The notes under the pieces were generated by a model, which was given only the letters and a program-made list of their open reading frames with translations, had not been told where the DNA came from and made no database searches. A stretch of DNA of 64,000 nucleotides, taken from assembly GCF_004361815.1 (NCBI RefSeq), contig NZ_SNWA01000001.1:2728001-2792000 (forward strand), in the 5' to 3' direction. Shown here piece after piece: positions 54,944-63,398 of the stretch (its first letter is position 1; each line of letters begins with the position of its first letter). The translations under genes were made by a program, and so were the position numbers. The stretch comes from Paraburkholderia sp. BL10I2N1. GTDB lineage: Bacteria; Pseudomonadota; Gammaproteobacteria; Burkholderiales; Burkholderiaceae.

Positions 54944-56173
54944 CTACGACTGTGGCAAGATCAATTGCACCCGAAGACCTCCGTCCGGATGATTGTCCAC
55001 GGAAAGGCGCGCTCCGCAGCTCCGCGACAGTTTCGCAACGATGGCGAGGCCGAGACCCCAGTGGCGGTCGCTCCCCTCTTTACCGTGCAGGCGAACGAAC
55101 GGCCTTGTCGCGTCGGATAGCTCGTCCGCCTTGATTCCGGCGCCATGGTCGCGCACGCTGAGAAGCCATCCATCGGGATCCCTTGACGTGCTGATCTCGA
55201 TCGGAGGTGCTCCGTGCGCGAATGCGTTGTCGACGAGATTGGCCATGAGGCGTTCGAGCAGCGTGTGCGGCATGGCGAATTGCGGGCCGGCTTTCAGGTC
55301 GAGGGCGAACCACGCTTTGTCGATCACACTGCTGAACGAGAACCGGTCGCGCAGGAATGCGTCCACGGGCACGGTCTGCTGGTCCGCGCTGGACTGCTCG
55401 ACTACGTCGAGAAATTGCTGCGCAATGGTCGAAAACGAGTCGATGTCTTCGACGAAGGCGACGCGCTTGTGCCATTCGGAAATGCCGAGCGCACGGGTTC
55501 GCAAACGCGAGGTCCGGAACTTCATATACCGGGTAAGCCCCACTATGGCGACGGATTGATCCTCGGCCGCCTCATGGCGGCGACGGAGCATCTCGTTGAA
55601 CGTCCTGACCAGTTGACGCAACTCGCCGAGCCCCTGTTCAGGAAGCACGGTCAGCTGTCGGCCACTCCTGTACTCGCACGCCGTGCGCGTCACGTCCGCG
55701 AGGGGGCGCCGCAGGAGCCGGGTACCCAGGAACGCGAGGGCGAGGAGTTCTGCCCACGTCAGAAAAACGAGGCGGAGCTCGAACGGAGAATCGAGGGATG
55801 TCATGAACTGCAGCGGATCGTCCCGGAAACTGGGCTTCGCATGCGGTGAAGGTTGTGCGGACACTTCACCGTTGATTCCGGTTGCCGACCCTTCGATGGC
55901 GTGTTCCCGCAGGTCGACCAGTTTCGGCCGGACGACGACGTCCGGCTTTGCCACCACTGGCGCGAGCGCCACCGTCGGCCGGAATACGGACGAGGGAAGG
56001 GCAAGGGAGTTTTCCACGGAATGCTGGGTGGAGTCCAGTGTGAAAACAGCACCCGGCGTATCCCGGTCATCGTAGCCGGAAGACTGTGCCGGAACCTGCG
56101 TGAGGCAACCCGCGCCCGATACCAGCAACGTCACTATCGAAAGCAGAATCAGATTTTTGAACAAGGTGTCCAA
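54944..56173 (-). CDS. EnvZ-like sensor with degenerate H-box (probable pseudokinase), lipoprotein-type N terminus
   Basis: A 409-residue protein laid out as an EnvZ-type kinase. The N terminus ends in a lipobox (LLVSGAGC, Cys23), a periplasmic stretch follows, then a membrane helix at about 131-152 (FELRLVFLTWAELLALAFLG), a HAMP-like linker and the dimerisation helix. There the usual G-x-S-H-D-L-R-T-P-L reads GLTRYMKFRTSRLR, so the phosphoacceptor His is Arg215 and the Pro is Arg. The ATPase domain looks intact: LMANLVDNAFAHGAPP, VRDHGAGIKADEL, HWGLGLAIVAKL. It cannot autophosphorylate in the usual way, but could bind ATP and regulate a partner. No response regulator is adjacent. Confidence 0.8.
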   Translation of the reverse strand: MDTLFKNLILLSIVTLLVSGAGCLTQVPAQSSGYDDRDTPGAVFTLDSTQHSVENSLALPSSVFRPTVALAPVVAKPDVVVRPKLVDLREHAIEGSATGINGEVSAQPSPHAKPSFRDDPLQFMTSLDSPFELRLVFLTWAELLALAFLGTRLLRRPLADVTRTACEYRSGRQLTVLPEQGLGELRQLVRTFNEMLRRRHEAAEDQSVAIVGLTRYMKFRTSRLRTRALGISEWHKRVAFVEDIDSFSTIAQQFLDVVEQSSADQQTVPVDAFLRDRFSFSSVIDKAWFALDLKAGPQFAMPHTLLERLMANLVDNAFAHGAPPIEISTSRDPDGWLLSVRDHGAGIKADELSDATRPFVRLHGKEGSDRHWGLGLAIVAKLSRSCGARLSVDNHPDGGLRVQLILPQS

Positions 56174-56853
56174 CGGTTCCTCTTTCCATCGTTGAGGGGA
56201 GGGCGGTGCCGATCGCGCATCCCGGGCGAGCCGGACGTGAAATTAAAATGTCACGAGGCTAAAGAATCCCAGTCGATGTCCGTTAACAAGGAAAAAGAAT
56301 CGACGTGGCCGCAACCGGTCTGGTTGGAGAGCGTCGCCAGCACATCATCGCAAAGCTCGTGACTATAAAACCTGTGAACATGCGCCGGGAAGTGCAAGTC
56401 CTTACCAAATCTTTCCTTTTGTTCCGCTGACCGGATTCACAGGCAGGCAGGCGGGCGCAGGGCAGTCCGCCAGGAAATCAATTCCCCTGATCGCTGATCG
56501 AGACCGCCGTTCTCCAGGGGTGGCCGCATCCGCAAGTCGGTTGGCGAATTGCCCGGGGTCGACAGGCCCGCATATTCGCGCCTGCTGATTGCGTGAACAA
56601 CGTGACGGCATGGTCGCGTTGTCGCTTTCGGGGCGCGCAACCGTCGACCGGCAATGGCGATCGGTCTGGGTTTCCGCAGACGTATCCGTATCTGCCCACT
56701 CGTGCCTGAACCGGATGGGGACAACCCGGGCGTTTCATGCCGCACCGCCGCAGCGTCTCTCCGGACGCGTGACAGGAAAAGAACCTATGCTGGTTTGAGC
56801 GGCGTAAACGAGCCTCCGCCGGAGGGTCTGCGCCGTCGAACAGGAGACACGTC
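56174..56853. other. Intergenic tract of 680 bases
   Basis: No gene is supported on either strand. Frames present have Arg/Pro/Ala-rich shadow composition. It contains promoters for the sensor gene (minus) and the DUF3303-like gene (plus). Confidence 0.45.
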
Positions 56854-57159
56854 ATGCGTATGCTGCTCAACGTCCGGATACCGAATGAGCCCTTTAGCAG
56901 TCTCGTGCGCGATGGAACCGCAGGAGACGTAGTTGGGCGGATCATCGAGGAATGCAGGCCCGAGTCGATTTATTTCACCGAGCAGGATGGTGCCCGCGGA
57001 GCCGTTGTCGTTGTCGAAGTCGCTTCGGCGGCCGACATTCCAAGGCTTGCCGAGCCCTGGTTTCTGATGCTCGATGCCGAGTGCGAGTTACGCATTGCGA
57101 TGACCCCGGAGGATCTTCAGAAAGCCGGGCTGGACAAACTGGGCTCCAGGTGGCAGTGA
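56854..57159 (+). CDS. DUF3303-like small protein
   Basis: A 101-residue protein opening MRMLLNVRIPNEPFSSLVRD, with RIIEECRPESIYFTEQDGAR, VEVASAADIPRLAEPWFLML and MTPEDLQKAGLDKLGSRWQ. It belongs to a small family often mislabelled pantothenate synthetase and related to DUF3303, a ferredoxin-like dimeric barrel. AGGAGA lies about ten bases upstream of the ATG. Function is unknown. It stands alone. Confidence 0.65.
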   Translation: MRMLLNVRIPNEPFSSLVRDGTAGDVVGRIIEECRPESIYFTEQDGARGAVVVVEVASAADIPRLAEPWFLMLDAECELRIAMTPEDLQKAGLDKLGSRWQ

Positions 57160-57323
57160 GCGGCGACTCTCGTCGCGGCTAAAGCGCTGACCGATAGCGG
57201 GACAGGCGCCTGCGGCGCCTTTGAAGGACCGGTAAGCAGCGGAAAGATGAATTTCATCTGGCTACAATGGCGCGAATGGCAAAATTACCGGCTTCGAACA
57301 GACGTAGAAACCGGAAAGAGAAA

Positions 57324-57701
57324 ATGTCTGAACTCAGGCTGGATCTCAAGCTCACGACCGACGGATCGCATCAACTCGCGCTGTCGCTTCCGCACGGCCC
57401 CTACCTCATGGACGCGAACGATGTGGAAGTGCTCGCCCGGACGCTGGCGCAGCAGCGGGACAAGATGCATCCGGCGGTCGCCATGAGCAATCCGACAGGA
57501 CCGCGGACTGCCATCCTCGACCCGCGCTGGTACGTCGCACACGAGTCGCTCATCGACGGATGCGCGCTTCATCTTCGTCATCCCGGCTTTGGCTGGCTTT
57601 CGTTCGGGATGCCGCGCCAAAGCCTTCTCGACCTTCAGAAAATCATCGCTAACGTGCTCGACCGCGTGCAGCACGAGCAGGAATCGTTGCGGCCCAACTA
57701 G
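57324..57701 (+). CDS. Conserved-looking hypothetical protein, 125 residues
   Basis: Start at ATG 57324 is supported by GGAAAGAG; an in-frame ATG at 57267 would prepend a basic stretch (ARMAKLPASNRRRNRKEK). The protein contains HQLALSLPHGPYLMDANDVE and a central DPRWYVAHESLIDGCALHLR, then GFGWLSFGMPRQSLLDLQKI. No signal or membrane segment. Family not recognised. It is 164 bases after the preceding small gene. Confidence 0.6.
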   Translation: MSELRLDLKLTTDGSHQLALSLPHGPYLMDANDVEVLARTLAQQRDKMHPAVAMSNPTGPRTAILDPRWYVAHESLIDGCALHLRHPGFGWLSFGMPRQSLLDLQKIIANVLDRVQHEQESLRPN

Positions 57702-57955
57702 CGCTGTCGTCGTGTCCGTCAGGTCTCGATGGTTCTTCCGGTTGTGGGTGAAGCGCAGAGGGGCTTGCAAGCCGGGTAGCGAGGCCTGTGACGCGTCTTT
57801 GCGGGTTGGGAACGGATGCACTGAGGCGCGCCGCGCCGATCTCGCTGTCGATGCGCTTTCGCGCAATCGGATAAGATCGACACTATCGGCAGTTCATTGA
57901 AGGTCGCCCGTAAGCTGATGGCGGCCTGTCGTCCTCCAACTATCAGGAACACAAC

Positions 57956-59401
57956 ATGGTCACATCGAGCTATACGGATACCCGACTCTTGATCAACGGC
58001 GAGTGGTGCGACGCGGCGAGCGGTAAAACCATCGACGTCATCAATCCGGCAACCGGTCAGGCGATCGGCAAGGTTGCGCACGCCAGTATTGTCGATCTGG
58101 ATCGGGCACTGGCCGCCGCGCAAAAGGGCTTCGAGGCCTGGCGCAAGATTCCGGCCAACGAACGCGCGGCGACGATGCGCAAGGCCGCGGGCTTCGTGCG
58201 TGAGCGTGCCGAGGGCATCGCGCGCCTGATGACGCAGGAGCAGGGCAAGCCCTTTGCGGAGGCGCGCGTCGAGGTGCTGGCCGCGGCCGACATCATCGAA
58301 TGGTTCGCCGACGAAGGGCGCCGTGTCTACGGCCGGATCGTGCCGTCGCGCAATCTGTCTGCGCAGCAACAGGTGCTCAAGGAGCCGATCGGCCCCGTGG
58401 CCGCGTTTACACCGTGGAATTTTCCGGTCAACCAGATCGTGCGCAAGTTGAGCGCCGCTCTCGCGAGCGGTTGCTCGTTCCTCGTGAAGGCGCCGGAGGA
58501 AACACCGGCTTCGCCCGCGGGCCTGCTGCAGGCGTTCGTCGATGCCGGCGTGCCGGCCGGTACGGTCGGCCTCGTGTTCGGCGACCCGGCTGAGATTTCC
58601 AGCTATCTGATTCCGCATCCGGTCATCCGCAAGGTGACGTTCACCGGCTCGACGCCGGTCGGCAAGCAACTGGCGGCGCTGGCTGGCGCGCACATGAAGC
58701 GCGCGACGATGGAACTGGGTGGTCACGCGCCCGTTATCGTGGCCGAAGACGCCGACGTGGCGCTCGCCGTCAAGGCGGCGGGCGGCGCGAAGTTCCGTAA
58801 TGCGGGGCAGGTCTGCATTTCGCCGACGCGCTTCCTCGTGCACAACAGCATCCGTGAAGAATTCGCTGCGGCGCTCGTGAAGCACGCGGAAAACCTGAAG
58901 CTGGGCGATGGTCTGACCGAGGGCACCACGCTCGGGCCGCTCGCCAATGCGCGACGTCTCTCGGCGATGGACAAGGTTGTCAGCGACGCACGCGCGACGG
59001 GCGCCACGGTCGCGACCGGTGGTGAACGCGTGGGCACGGCAGGCAACTTCTTCGCGCCTACGGTGCTGACGAACGTGTCGCTGGAAGCCGATGTGTTCAA
59101 CAACGAGCCGTTCGGACCGGTCGCGGCGATCCGCGGCTTCGACAAGCTGGAAGACGCGATCGCCGAGGCCAATCGTCTGCCGTACGGGCTTGCCGGCTAT
59201 GCGTTCACCCGGTCCTTCCGCAATGTCCATCTGTTGTCGCAGCAGATGGAGGTTGGCATGCTGTGGATTAACCAGCCCGCGACGCCGTCGCCGGAAATGC
59301 CGTTCGGCGGGGTCAAGGATTCGGGTTACGGGTCCGAGGGCGGTCCGGAGGCGATGGAAGCGTATCTCGTGACCAAGGCTGTGTCGATCATGGCGGTATA
59401 A
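57956..59401 (+). CDS. NAD(P)+-dependent aldehyde dehydrogenase (succinate-semialdehyde dehydrogenase type)
   Basis: A 481-residue ALDH oxidising an aldehyde to the acid. The catalytic Cys is C287 in [19 protein letters not shown] and the general base is E253 in [21 protein letters not shown] binding is via [18 protein letters not shown] and [16 protein letters not shown]. The order and [17 protein letters not shown] fit the GabD/SSADH-like branch, but alpha-ketoglutaric semialdehyde dehydrogenases are close. AGGA lies eight bases upstream. No cognate transaminase or decarboxylase is adjacent. Confidence 0.93.
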   Translation: MVTSSYTDTRLLINGEWCDAASGKTIDVINPATGQAIGKVAHASIVDLDRALAAAQKGFEAWRKIPANERAATMRKAAGFVRERAEGIARLMTQEQGKPFAEARVEVLAAADIIEWFADEGRRVYGRIVPSRNLSAQQQVLKEPIGPVAAFTPWNFPVNQIVRKLSAALASGCSFLVKAPEETPASPAGLLQAFVDAGVPAGTVGLVFGDPAEISSYLIPHPVIRKVTFTGSTPVGKQLAALAGAHMKRATMELGGHAPVIVAEDADVALAVKAAGGAKFRNAGQVCISPTRFLVHNSIREEFAAALVKHAENLKLGDGLTEGTTLGPLANARRLSAMDKVVSDARATGATVATGGERVGTAGNFFAPTVLTNVSLEADVFNNEPFGPVAAIRGFDKLEDAIAEANRLPYGLAGYAFTRSFRNVHLLSQQMEVGMLWINQPATPSPEMPFGGVKDSGYGSEGGPEAMEAYLVTKAVSIMAV

Positions 59402-59460
59402 CAAAACCGCGACCGTCCGGTGTCAACCAGCACGTTGTTCAGCGTGCTGCTGATCGCGTT

Positions 59461-59491
59461 GGCGCGCCCGCTCATTCAGAGAGGGCGCGCC
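59461..59491 (+). terminator. Strong hairpin after the aldehyde dehydrogenase gene
   Basis: GGCGCGCCC / GGGCGCGCC, a perfect 9-bp GC-rich stem with a 13-base loop. The 3' side has no T run, so termination strength is uncertain, but position between genes fits a terminator. Confidence 0.5.
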
Positions 59492-59564
59492 TCATGATCC
59501 GACCGTTTGTTCATATAGTGATGAGCCGCCTGTGAACCCGTTCTCCGAGACAGAAGCGGGTCCG

Positions 59565-59957
59565 ATGCTCGCCGGCAAATGCCTGTGCGGAGCGGTGCAC
59601 TACGTTGTGAAAGACGAGTTTGTCTATGCGCTGATCTGCCATTGCTCGAATTGCCGCCGCGCAACCGGCTCGGCATTCAAGCCTTTCGCCGGGATCGAAC
59701 ATCACAAACTAAGCGTGACTCGAGGCGGCGACAACCTGTTGATCTTCGGCGACGAGCGAGCCGCTCACGACGTTCATTGCAGGACATGCGGATCCTTGAT
59801 GTATTCGGTGGTTCGCGAGGGCACGTTCGTTCACGTTACGCTTGGGACGCTCGTCGATAGCCCGGCTATTCGCCCCACCGCACATATCTTCGTCGGCTCC
59901 AAGGCGCCGTGGTTCACGATCACGGATCAATTGCCACAATACGACGAGTTTCCTTGA
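59565..59957 (+). CDS. GFA/CENP-V zinc protein (glutathione-dependent formaldehyde-activating type)
   Basis: A 130-residue GFA-fold protein. The zinc ligands are in KCLCGAVHY, ICHCSNCRRATGS and CRTCGSLMYS, the three clusters of the family. Members bind glutathione or other thiols; formaldehyde activation is one suggested role and is not certain here. I start at the ATG at 59565, where family members usually begin; a GTG at 59532 would add eleven residues. Monocistronic. Confidence 0.85.
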   Translation: MLAGKCLCGAVHYVVKDEFVYALICHCSNCRRATGSAFKPFAGIEHHKLSVTRGGDNLLIFGDERAAHDVHCRTCGSLMYSVVREGTFVHVTLGTLVDSPAIRPTAHIFVGSKAPWFTITDQLPQYDEFP

Positions 59958-60418
59958 AGAGCCGGCACACTCACGCAATAGCCGAACACGGCCTCCCAGT
60001 TCGCTTCGGCATGCATCGCGCCACAAGACCGCCGCGAGTCTGATTGAGCGAATGCCGCTCTATATCCGGATGGAGAGTGTCGAATACACCGCGTGATAAC
60101 ACCACTCGCACGTTTTACCCAGACTGAACAAATCTATTTTGCATAGTATTGCGCCTGTTATAACGATGGCGCGGAATACCCGGAAAGGATTTTTATATTG
60201 ACAGGCGATTCAGCCTAATACATAGTTATTGCATGCAATCGCTCAACTTTATCGCTACCACAAAACACCGAATGAACGCCGTATGGCGCATTTCATCGGG
60301 GGCGTGTGTGCGTTAGAAATCTGCAAAATCGCAAATCACAAGGCCTCGCCGGAAACGGATGGGGCCTTTTTCTTTTGTGTGCCTTATCCGTCTGTCGGCT
60401 CTATTGACGGAGAATGAG
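59958..60418. other. Intergenic tract with terminator upstream of the DUF2917 gene
   Basis: No gene is supported. From 60110 to 60330 the sequence is AT-rich (including TTGACAGGCG at 60198), as a promoter and 5' leader might be. A U-tailed hairpin sits at 60340-60376. Confidence 0.45.
60340..60376 (+). terminator. Rho-independent-type hairpin in the leader of the DUF2917 gene
   Basis: AAGGCC / GGCCTT with a 17-base loop and a TTTTTCTTTT tail. It lies 43 bases before the ATG at 60419. It may end upstream transcription or, because the sequence upstream looks like a leader, act as an attenuator for the DUF2917 gene. The leader role is inference. Confidence 0.6.
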
Positions 60419-60805
60419 ATGGATCGTGCACGCCTGCAGTCCGTTTGTCCCGATTTAACCGGATGCGATTCGCGCGAAGCGGACCGGTTGCCGAGAAGGG
60501 TGATCCATTTCGCGCTCATGCCGGGGCGGACCGTTTCGCTGCGTCTGGACGCGGATTCCGAAATCCGCGTTCGTACCACACGTGTATGGCTCACGCGCGT
60601 TTTCTCTCCCTACGACTACTGGGTGCAGCCGGGAGATGTTATCCGGCTGCAGCGTGGCGAGCGTATCTGGCTGAGCACGGACGGCGACGAAGCGGCCGAA
60701 GTGGCGCTCACCAGCGAATACATCGAGCGCTATAACGCAGTCAGTCGCTGGATTTCCCGGTGGGCGGAACGGCTGTTTGATCTGTCTGTTCCGCGTTCGC
60801 GATGA
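60419..60805 (+). CDS. DUF2917 domain protein
   Basis: A 128-residue protein from the ATG at 60419 (GGAG six bases upstream). The central 60 residues match DUF2917: MPGRTVSLRLDADSEIRVRT, TRVWLTRVFSPYDYWVQPGD, VIRLQRGERIWLSTDGDEAA, a short beta-barrel. The family is of unknown function and is common in Burkholderia. An N-terminal CPDLTGCDSREADRL may bind metal, but that is speculative. Its stop is 90 bases before the ilvA leader peptide. Confidence 0.83.
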   Translation: MDRARLQSVCPDLTGCDSREADRLPRRVIHFALMPGRTVSLRLDADSEIRVRTTRVWLTRVFSPYDYWVQPGDVIRLQRGERIWLSTDGDEAAEVALTSEYIERYNAVSRWISRWAERLFDLSVPRSR

Positions 60806-60894
60806 GTGCGGCTGCGTGCGGGTATTGGATCCTGTTATCCGGGCATGTCGTCACGGGATTGACAAAATCTTCCATGTGCACGAAGCTTGATGCC

Positions 60895-60957
60895 ATGAAC
60901 TGCCACGCAATCCTGATCGCGCTGATTATTAGCACCATTCAACGAATGGTGGGTTAG
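60895..60957 (+). CDS. ilvA leader peptide, isoleucine-rich, 20 residues
   Basis: Reads MNCHAILIAL-IISTIQRMVG then TAG: five Ile (ATC 60910, ATC 60916, ATT 60925, ATT 60928, ATT 60937), two Leu and one Val. A second in-frame ATG at 60874 would add MCTKLDA. It precedes the attenuator hairpins and ilvA, whose product makes isoleucine. The composition and position match leader peptides of branched-chain amino-acid operons. The ribosome site is weak for either start. Confidence 0.85.
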   Translation: MNCHAILIALIISTIQRMVG

Positions 60958-61008
60958 CGCGCGTCTGGTGGTAGCGACCGAAACCCGCCCCAAGAGGCGG
61001 GTTTTTTG
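60933..61008 (+). promoter_or_regulatory. Transcription attenuator of ilvA (pause hairpin, antiterminator, terminator)
   Basis: Segment 1 CACCATTC (60933-60940) pairs with segment 2 GAATGGTG (60944-60951), an 8-bp pause hairpin with a 3-base loop. GGTGGGTT (60948-60955), part of segment 2, also pairs with AACCCGCC (60982-60989), giving an 8-bp antiterminator with one G-U. AACCCGCC and GGCGGGTT (60996-61003) form the terminator. Segment 1 lies inside the Ile codons of the leader peptide. A stalled ribosome there would free segment 2 to form the antiterminator, so low charged tRNA-Ile switches ilvA on. Also seen: a perfect -35 box TTGACA at 60859-60864, with a poor -10. Confidence 0.85.
60982..61008 (+). 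terminator. Attenuator terminator of ilvA
   Basis: Stem AACCCGCC / GGCGGGTT with a 6-base loop CCAAGA and a T6 tail (61002-61007), 42 bases before the ilvA start. Strong intrinsic terminator in the plus direction. Confidence 0.9.
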
Positions 61009-61050
61009 TTTCCGCCTCCTGGATGCACGAAGACCACCCAGGAGCTTGCC

Positions 61051-62619
61051 ATGCCGGCACACCAGACCAGACACGTTGTCGAAAGCGAGAGCGTGATCCA
61101 GCGGACCGACTACCTCAAGAAAACCCTGACCGCCCGCGTCTATGACGTGGCTCGCGAGACGGAGCTCGAACATGCTCCGAATCTGTCGGCGCGGCTACGC
61201 AATCCGGTGTACCTGAAGCGCGAGGACAATCAGCCGGTTTTCTCGTTCAAGCTGCGCGGCGCCTACAACAAGATGGTGAATCTGCCGGCCGACGCGCTGC
61301 AGCGCGGCGTGATCACCGCGTCGGCGGGCAACCATGCGCAGGGTGTGGCGCTGTCGGCGGCACGGCTTGGCGTGAAGGCGATCATCGTGGTGCCGGTGAC
61401 GACGCCGCAGGTGAAGGTCGACGCGGTGCGCGCCCACGGCGGCCCGACGGTCGAAGTCGTGCAGGCCGGCGAATCGTATAGCGACGCCTACGCGCATGCC
61501 GTGAAGCTTCAGGAGGAGCGCGGCCTCGCCTTCGTCCACCCGTTCGACGATCCGTACGTGATCGCCGGCCAGGGCACCGTGGCGATGGAAATCCTGAGCC
61601 AGCATCAGGGCCCGATCCACGCGATCTTCGTGCCGATCGGCGGCGGCGGCTTCGCGGCGGGCGTGGCCGCTTACGTCAAGGCGGTGCGGCCCGAGATCAG
61701 GGTGATCGGCGTGCAGACCGAGGATTCCTGCGCGATGGCGCAGTCGCTGAAAGCCGGGGAGCGCATCGCGCTGACCGAGGTGGGCCTCTTTTCGGACGGC
61801 ACCGCGGTGAAGCTGGTCGGCGAGGAAACCTTCCGCCTGTGCCGCGCGTATCTCGACGAAGTGCTGCTGGTGAATACCGACGCCCTGTGCGCCGCGATCA
61901 AGGACGTCTTCCAGGACACCCGCAGCGTGCTCGAACCGGCGGGCGCGCTGGCGGTGGCGGGCGCCAAGCAGTACACGGAACGCGAAGGGATCGAAAACCA
62001 GACGCTGATCGCGGTCACCTCGGGCGCGAACATGAATTTCGACCGGATGCGCTTTGTCGCCGAGCGTGCCGAAGTGGGCGAGGCCCGCGAAGCGGTGTTC
62101 GCCGTGACGATCCCCGAAGAGCGCGGCAGCTTCAGGCGCTTCTGCGATGTGGTCGGCACCCGCAGCGTCACCGAATTCAACTACCGGATCGCCGATGCGC
62201 GTTCGGCGCACATCTTTGTGGGCGTACAGATCCGCAATCGCGGCGAATCGGCGGAGATCGCGAAGGCGTTCGAGGCGCACGGCTTCGCCACCGTCGACCT
62301 GACGAACGACGAACTGTCGAAGCAGCACATCCGCTACATGGTGGGGGGCCGTTCGCCGCTCGCGCACGACGAGCGGCTGTTCCGCTTCGAATTCCCGGAG
62401 CGGCCGGGCGCGCTGATGAAGTTCCTGTCGTCGATGGCGCCGGACTGGAATATCAGCCTGTTCCACTACCGCAACCAGGGCGCGGACTACAGCTCGATCC
62501 TGGTCGGCATTCAGGTGCCCGGCACGGAAGACGGCGAATTCGCCCGCTTTCTCACGACGCTCGGCTATCCGTACTGGGAAGAAAGCGCGAATCCGGTCTA
62601 CCGGCTGTTCCTCGCCTGA
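61051..62619 (+). CDS. ilvA: Biosynthetic threonine ammonia-lyase
   Basis: A 522-residue PLP enzyme converting threonine to 2-oxobutyrate, the first committed step of isoleucine synthesis. The cofactor Lys67 is in QPVFSFKLRGAYNKM; the phosphate/Gly loop is VPIGGGGFAAGV and SAGNHAQGVALSA binds the carboxylate. The C-terminal 190 residues form two ACT-like domains (EERGSFRRFCDVVGTRSVTE and FEFPERPGALMKFLSSMAPD), the long, isoleucine-feedback-regulated form. The start ATG at 61051 has AGGAG upstream; a TTT/ATG open frame extends further but lies in the leader. Expression appears controlled by the attenuator upstream. Single gene; no ilvC or ilvD adjacent. Confidence 0.95.
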   Translation: MPAHQTRHVVESESVIQRTDYLKKTLTARVYDVARETELEHAPNLSARLRNPVYLKREDNQPVFSFKLRGAYNKMVNLPADALQRGVITASAGNHAQGVALSAARLGVKAIIVVPVTTPQVKVDAVRAHGGPTVEVVQAGESYSDAYAHAVKLQEERGLAFVHPFDDPYVIAGQGTVAMEILSQHQGPIHAIFVPIGGGGFAAGVAAYVKAVRPEIRVIGVQTEDSCAMAQSLKAGERIALTEVGLFSDGTAVKLVGEETFRLCRAYLDEVLLVNTDALCAAIKDVFQDTRSVLEPAGALAVAGAKQYTEREGIENQTLIAVTSGANMNFDRMRFVAERAEVGEAREAVFAVTIPEERGSFRRFCDVVGTRSVTEFNYRIADARSAHIFVGVQIRNRGESAEIAKAFEAHGFATVDLTNDELSKQHIRYMVGGRSPLAHDERLFRFEFPERPGALMKFLSSMAPDWNISLFHYRNQGADYSSILVGIQVPGTEDGEFARFLTTLGYPYWEESANPVYRLFLA

Positions 62620-62879
62620 CAGACCGGCCGGGAATACCGCCGTTCCCGGAACGAAGGCGCTATGTAAGCCTTTGATGACTTGCCGCGGCAAGCCCGGCAA
62701 CGTCACAGCGTCATTCCCCGAGGCCGGCGCGTGGAACCGGGGCTGCTGCGACGATCAATTGGCAAGGCCGGGCGACGGCTCGTGGGGGCTGAAGCCTTGT
62801 TCCACGGGACCCGTAAAAAAAATTGAAGTCTGGCGAAGTTTGTACCGTTATAGGGGGTGTCTTCACACGGCAAACCATG
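62620..62879. other. Intergenic tract after ilvA
   Basis: 260 bases with no gene; carries a run of A residues (62814-62823) and the promoter region of the following gene. Confidence 0.4.
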
Positions 62880-63356
62880 ATGTCGCACTCCACTCCGGTA
62901 TCGCCTTCGGGCAAGAAGCGCCGCGTCGCCAGCCAGGTAGCGGCCAGTACGCGATTGCTGCCGCTCCCCGATGAGGTGGTGAGCGCTCTGCTGATCGACT
63001 ATCACATGGCTTTGGCCAGTCTGCGTCAGGGACGCGGCGATCTGCGCCATTTTGTGACGATGGCGCGGGTTGTCGTGGTGTCCTGCCACCTATTCGACGC
63101 AGGTTACGGTGAGGCCCATATCGACGGTTTGATGGAAGTTCAGGACGCGCTGGATCGCAGCCACCGGATGGCGGCGGAGTCCACCAACTGGTGCGTGGAC
63201 GACGCAACGTTCGAATTGCTCGCCGACCTGTTGACGCTGCACGAGCAGCAACTCCGTGAAGCACCGTTTCACGTTGTCGCCAGATCGAACGAGAAGATGG
63301 AGCTGGGCGTCAGCATGTCCGGCACCCGGGCGTCGGGTATGCGCACCGCGGCGTGA
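62880..63356 (+). CDS. Burkholderia-type conserved protein, often labelled Fis-family regulator
   Basis: A 158-residue protein from the second of two tandem ATGs (62877/62880). It begins MSHSTPVSPSGKKRRVASQV and continues AASTRLLPLPDEVVSALLID, a pattern I recognise from small conserved Burkholderia proteins annotated Fis-family without a clear HTH. The middle contains HFVTMARVVVVSCHLFDAGY. No signal or membrane segment. Function unknown; I do not see a Fis DNA-binding helix. Confidence 0.6.
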   Translation: MSHSTPVSPSGKKRRVASQVAASTRLLPLPDEVVSALLIDYHMALASLRQGRGDLRHFVTMARVVVVSCHLFDAGYGEAHIDGLMEVQDALDRSHRMAAESTNWCVDDATFELLADLLTLHEQQLREAPFHVVARSNEKMELGVSMSGTRASGMRTAA

Positions 63357-63398
63357 TTCGCGCGGTATCAGTCCCTTCTATCTCCTCTGCCGGCGAAT

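Noticed and set aside
54858..54992. 44-codon plus-strand frame after the sensor gene
   Set aside because: Ribosome site is too far, and it overlaps the sensor's 3' end antisense with no family features.
57719..59404. 561-codon open frame antisense to the aldehyde dehydrogenase
   Set aside because: Arg/His-rich shadow of a high-GC gene; ALDH catalytic residues prove the plus strand is coding.
61195..62706. 503-codon open frame antisense to ilvA
   Set aside because: Composition is that of a GC-rich shadow frame (Arg/His/Asp-rich), with no family features; IlvA on the plus strand is certain.
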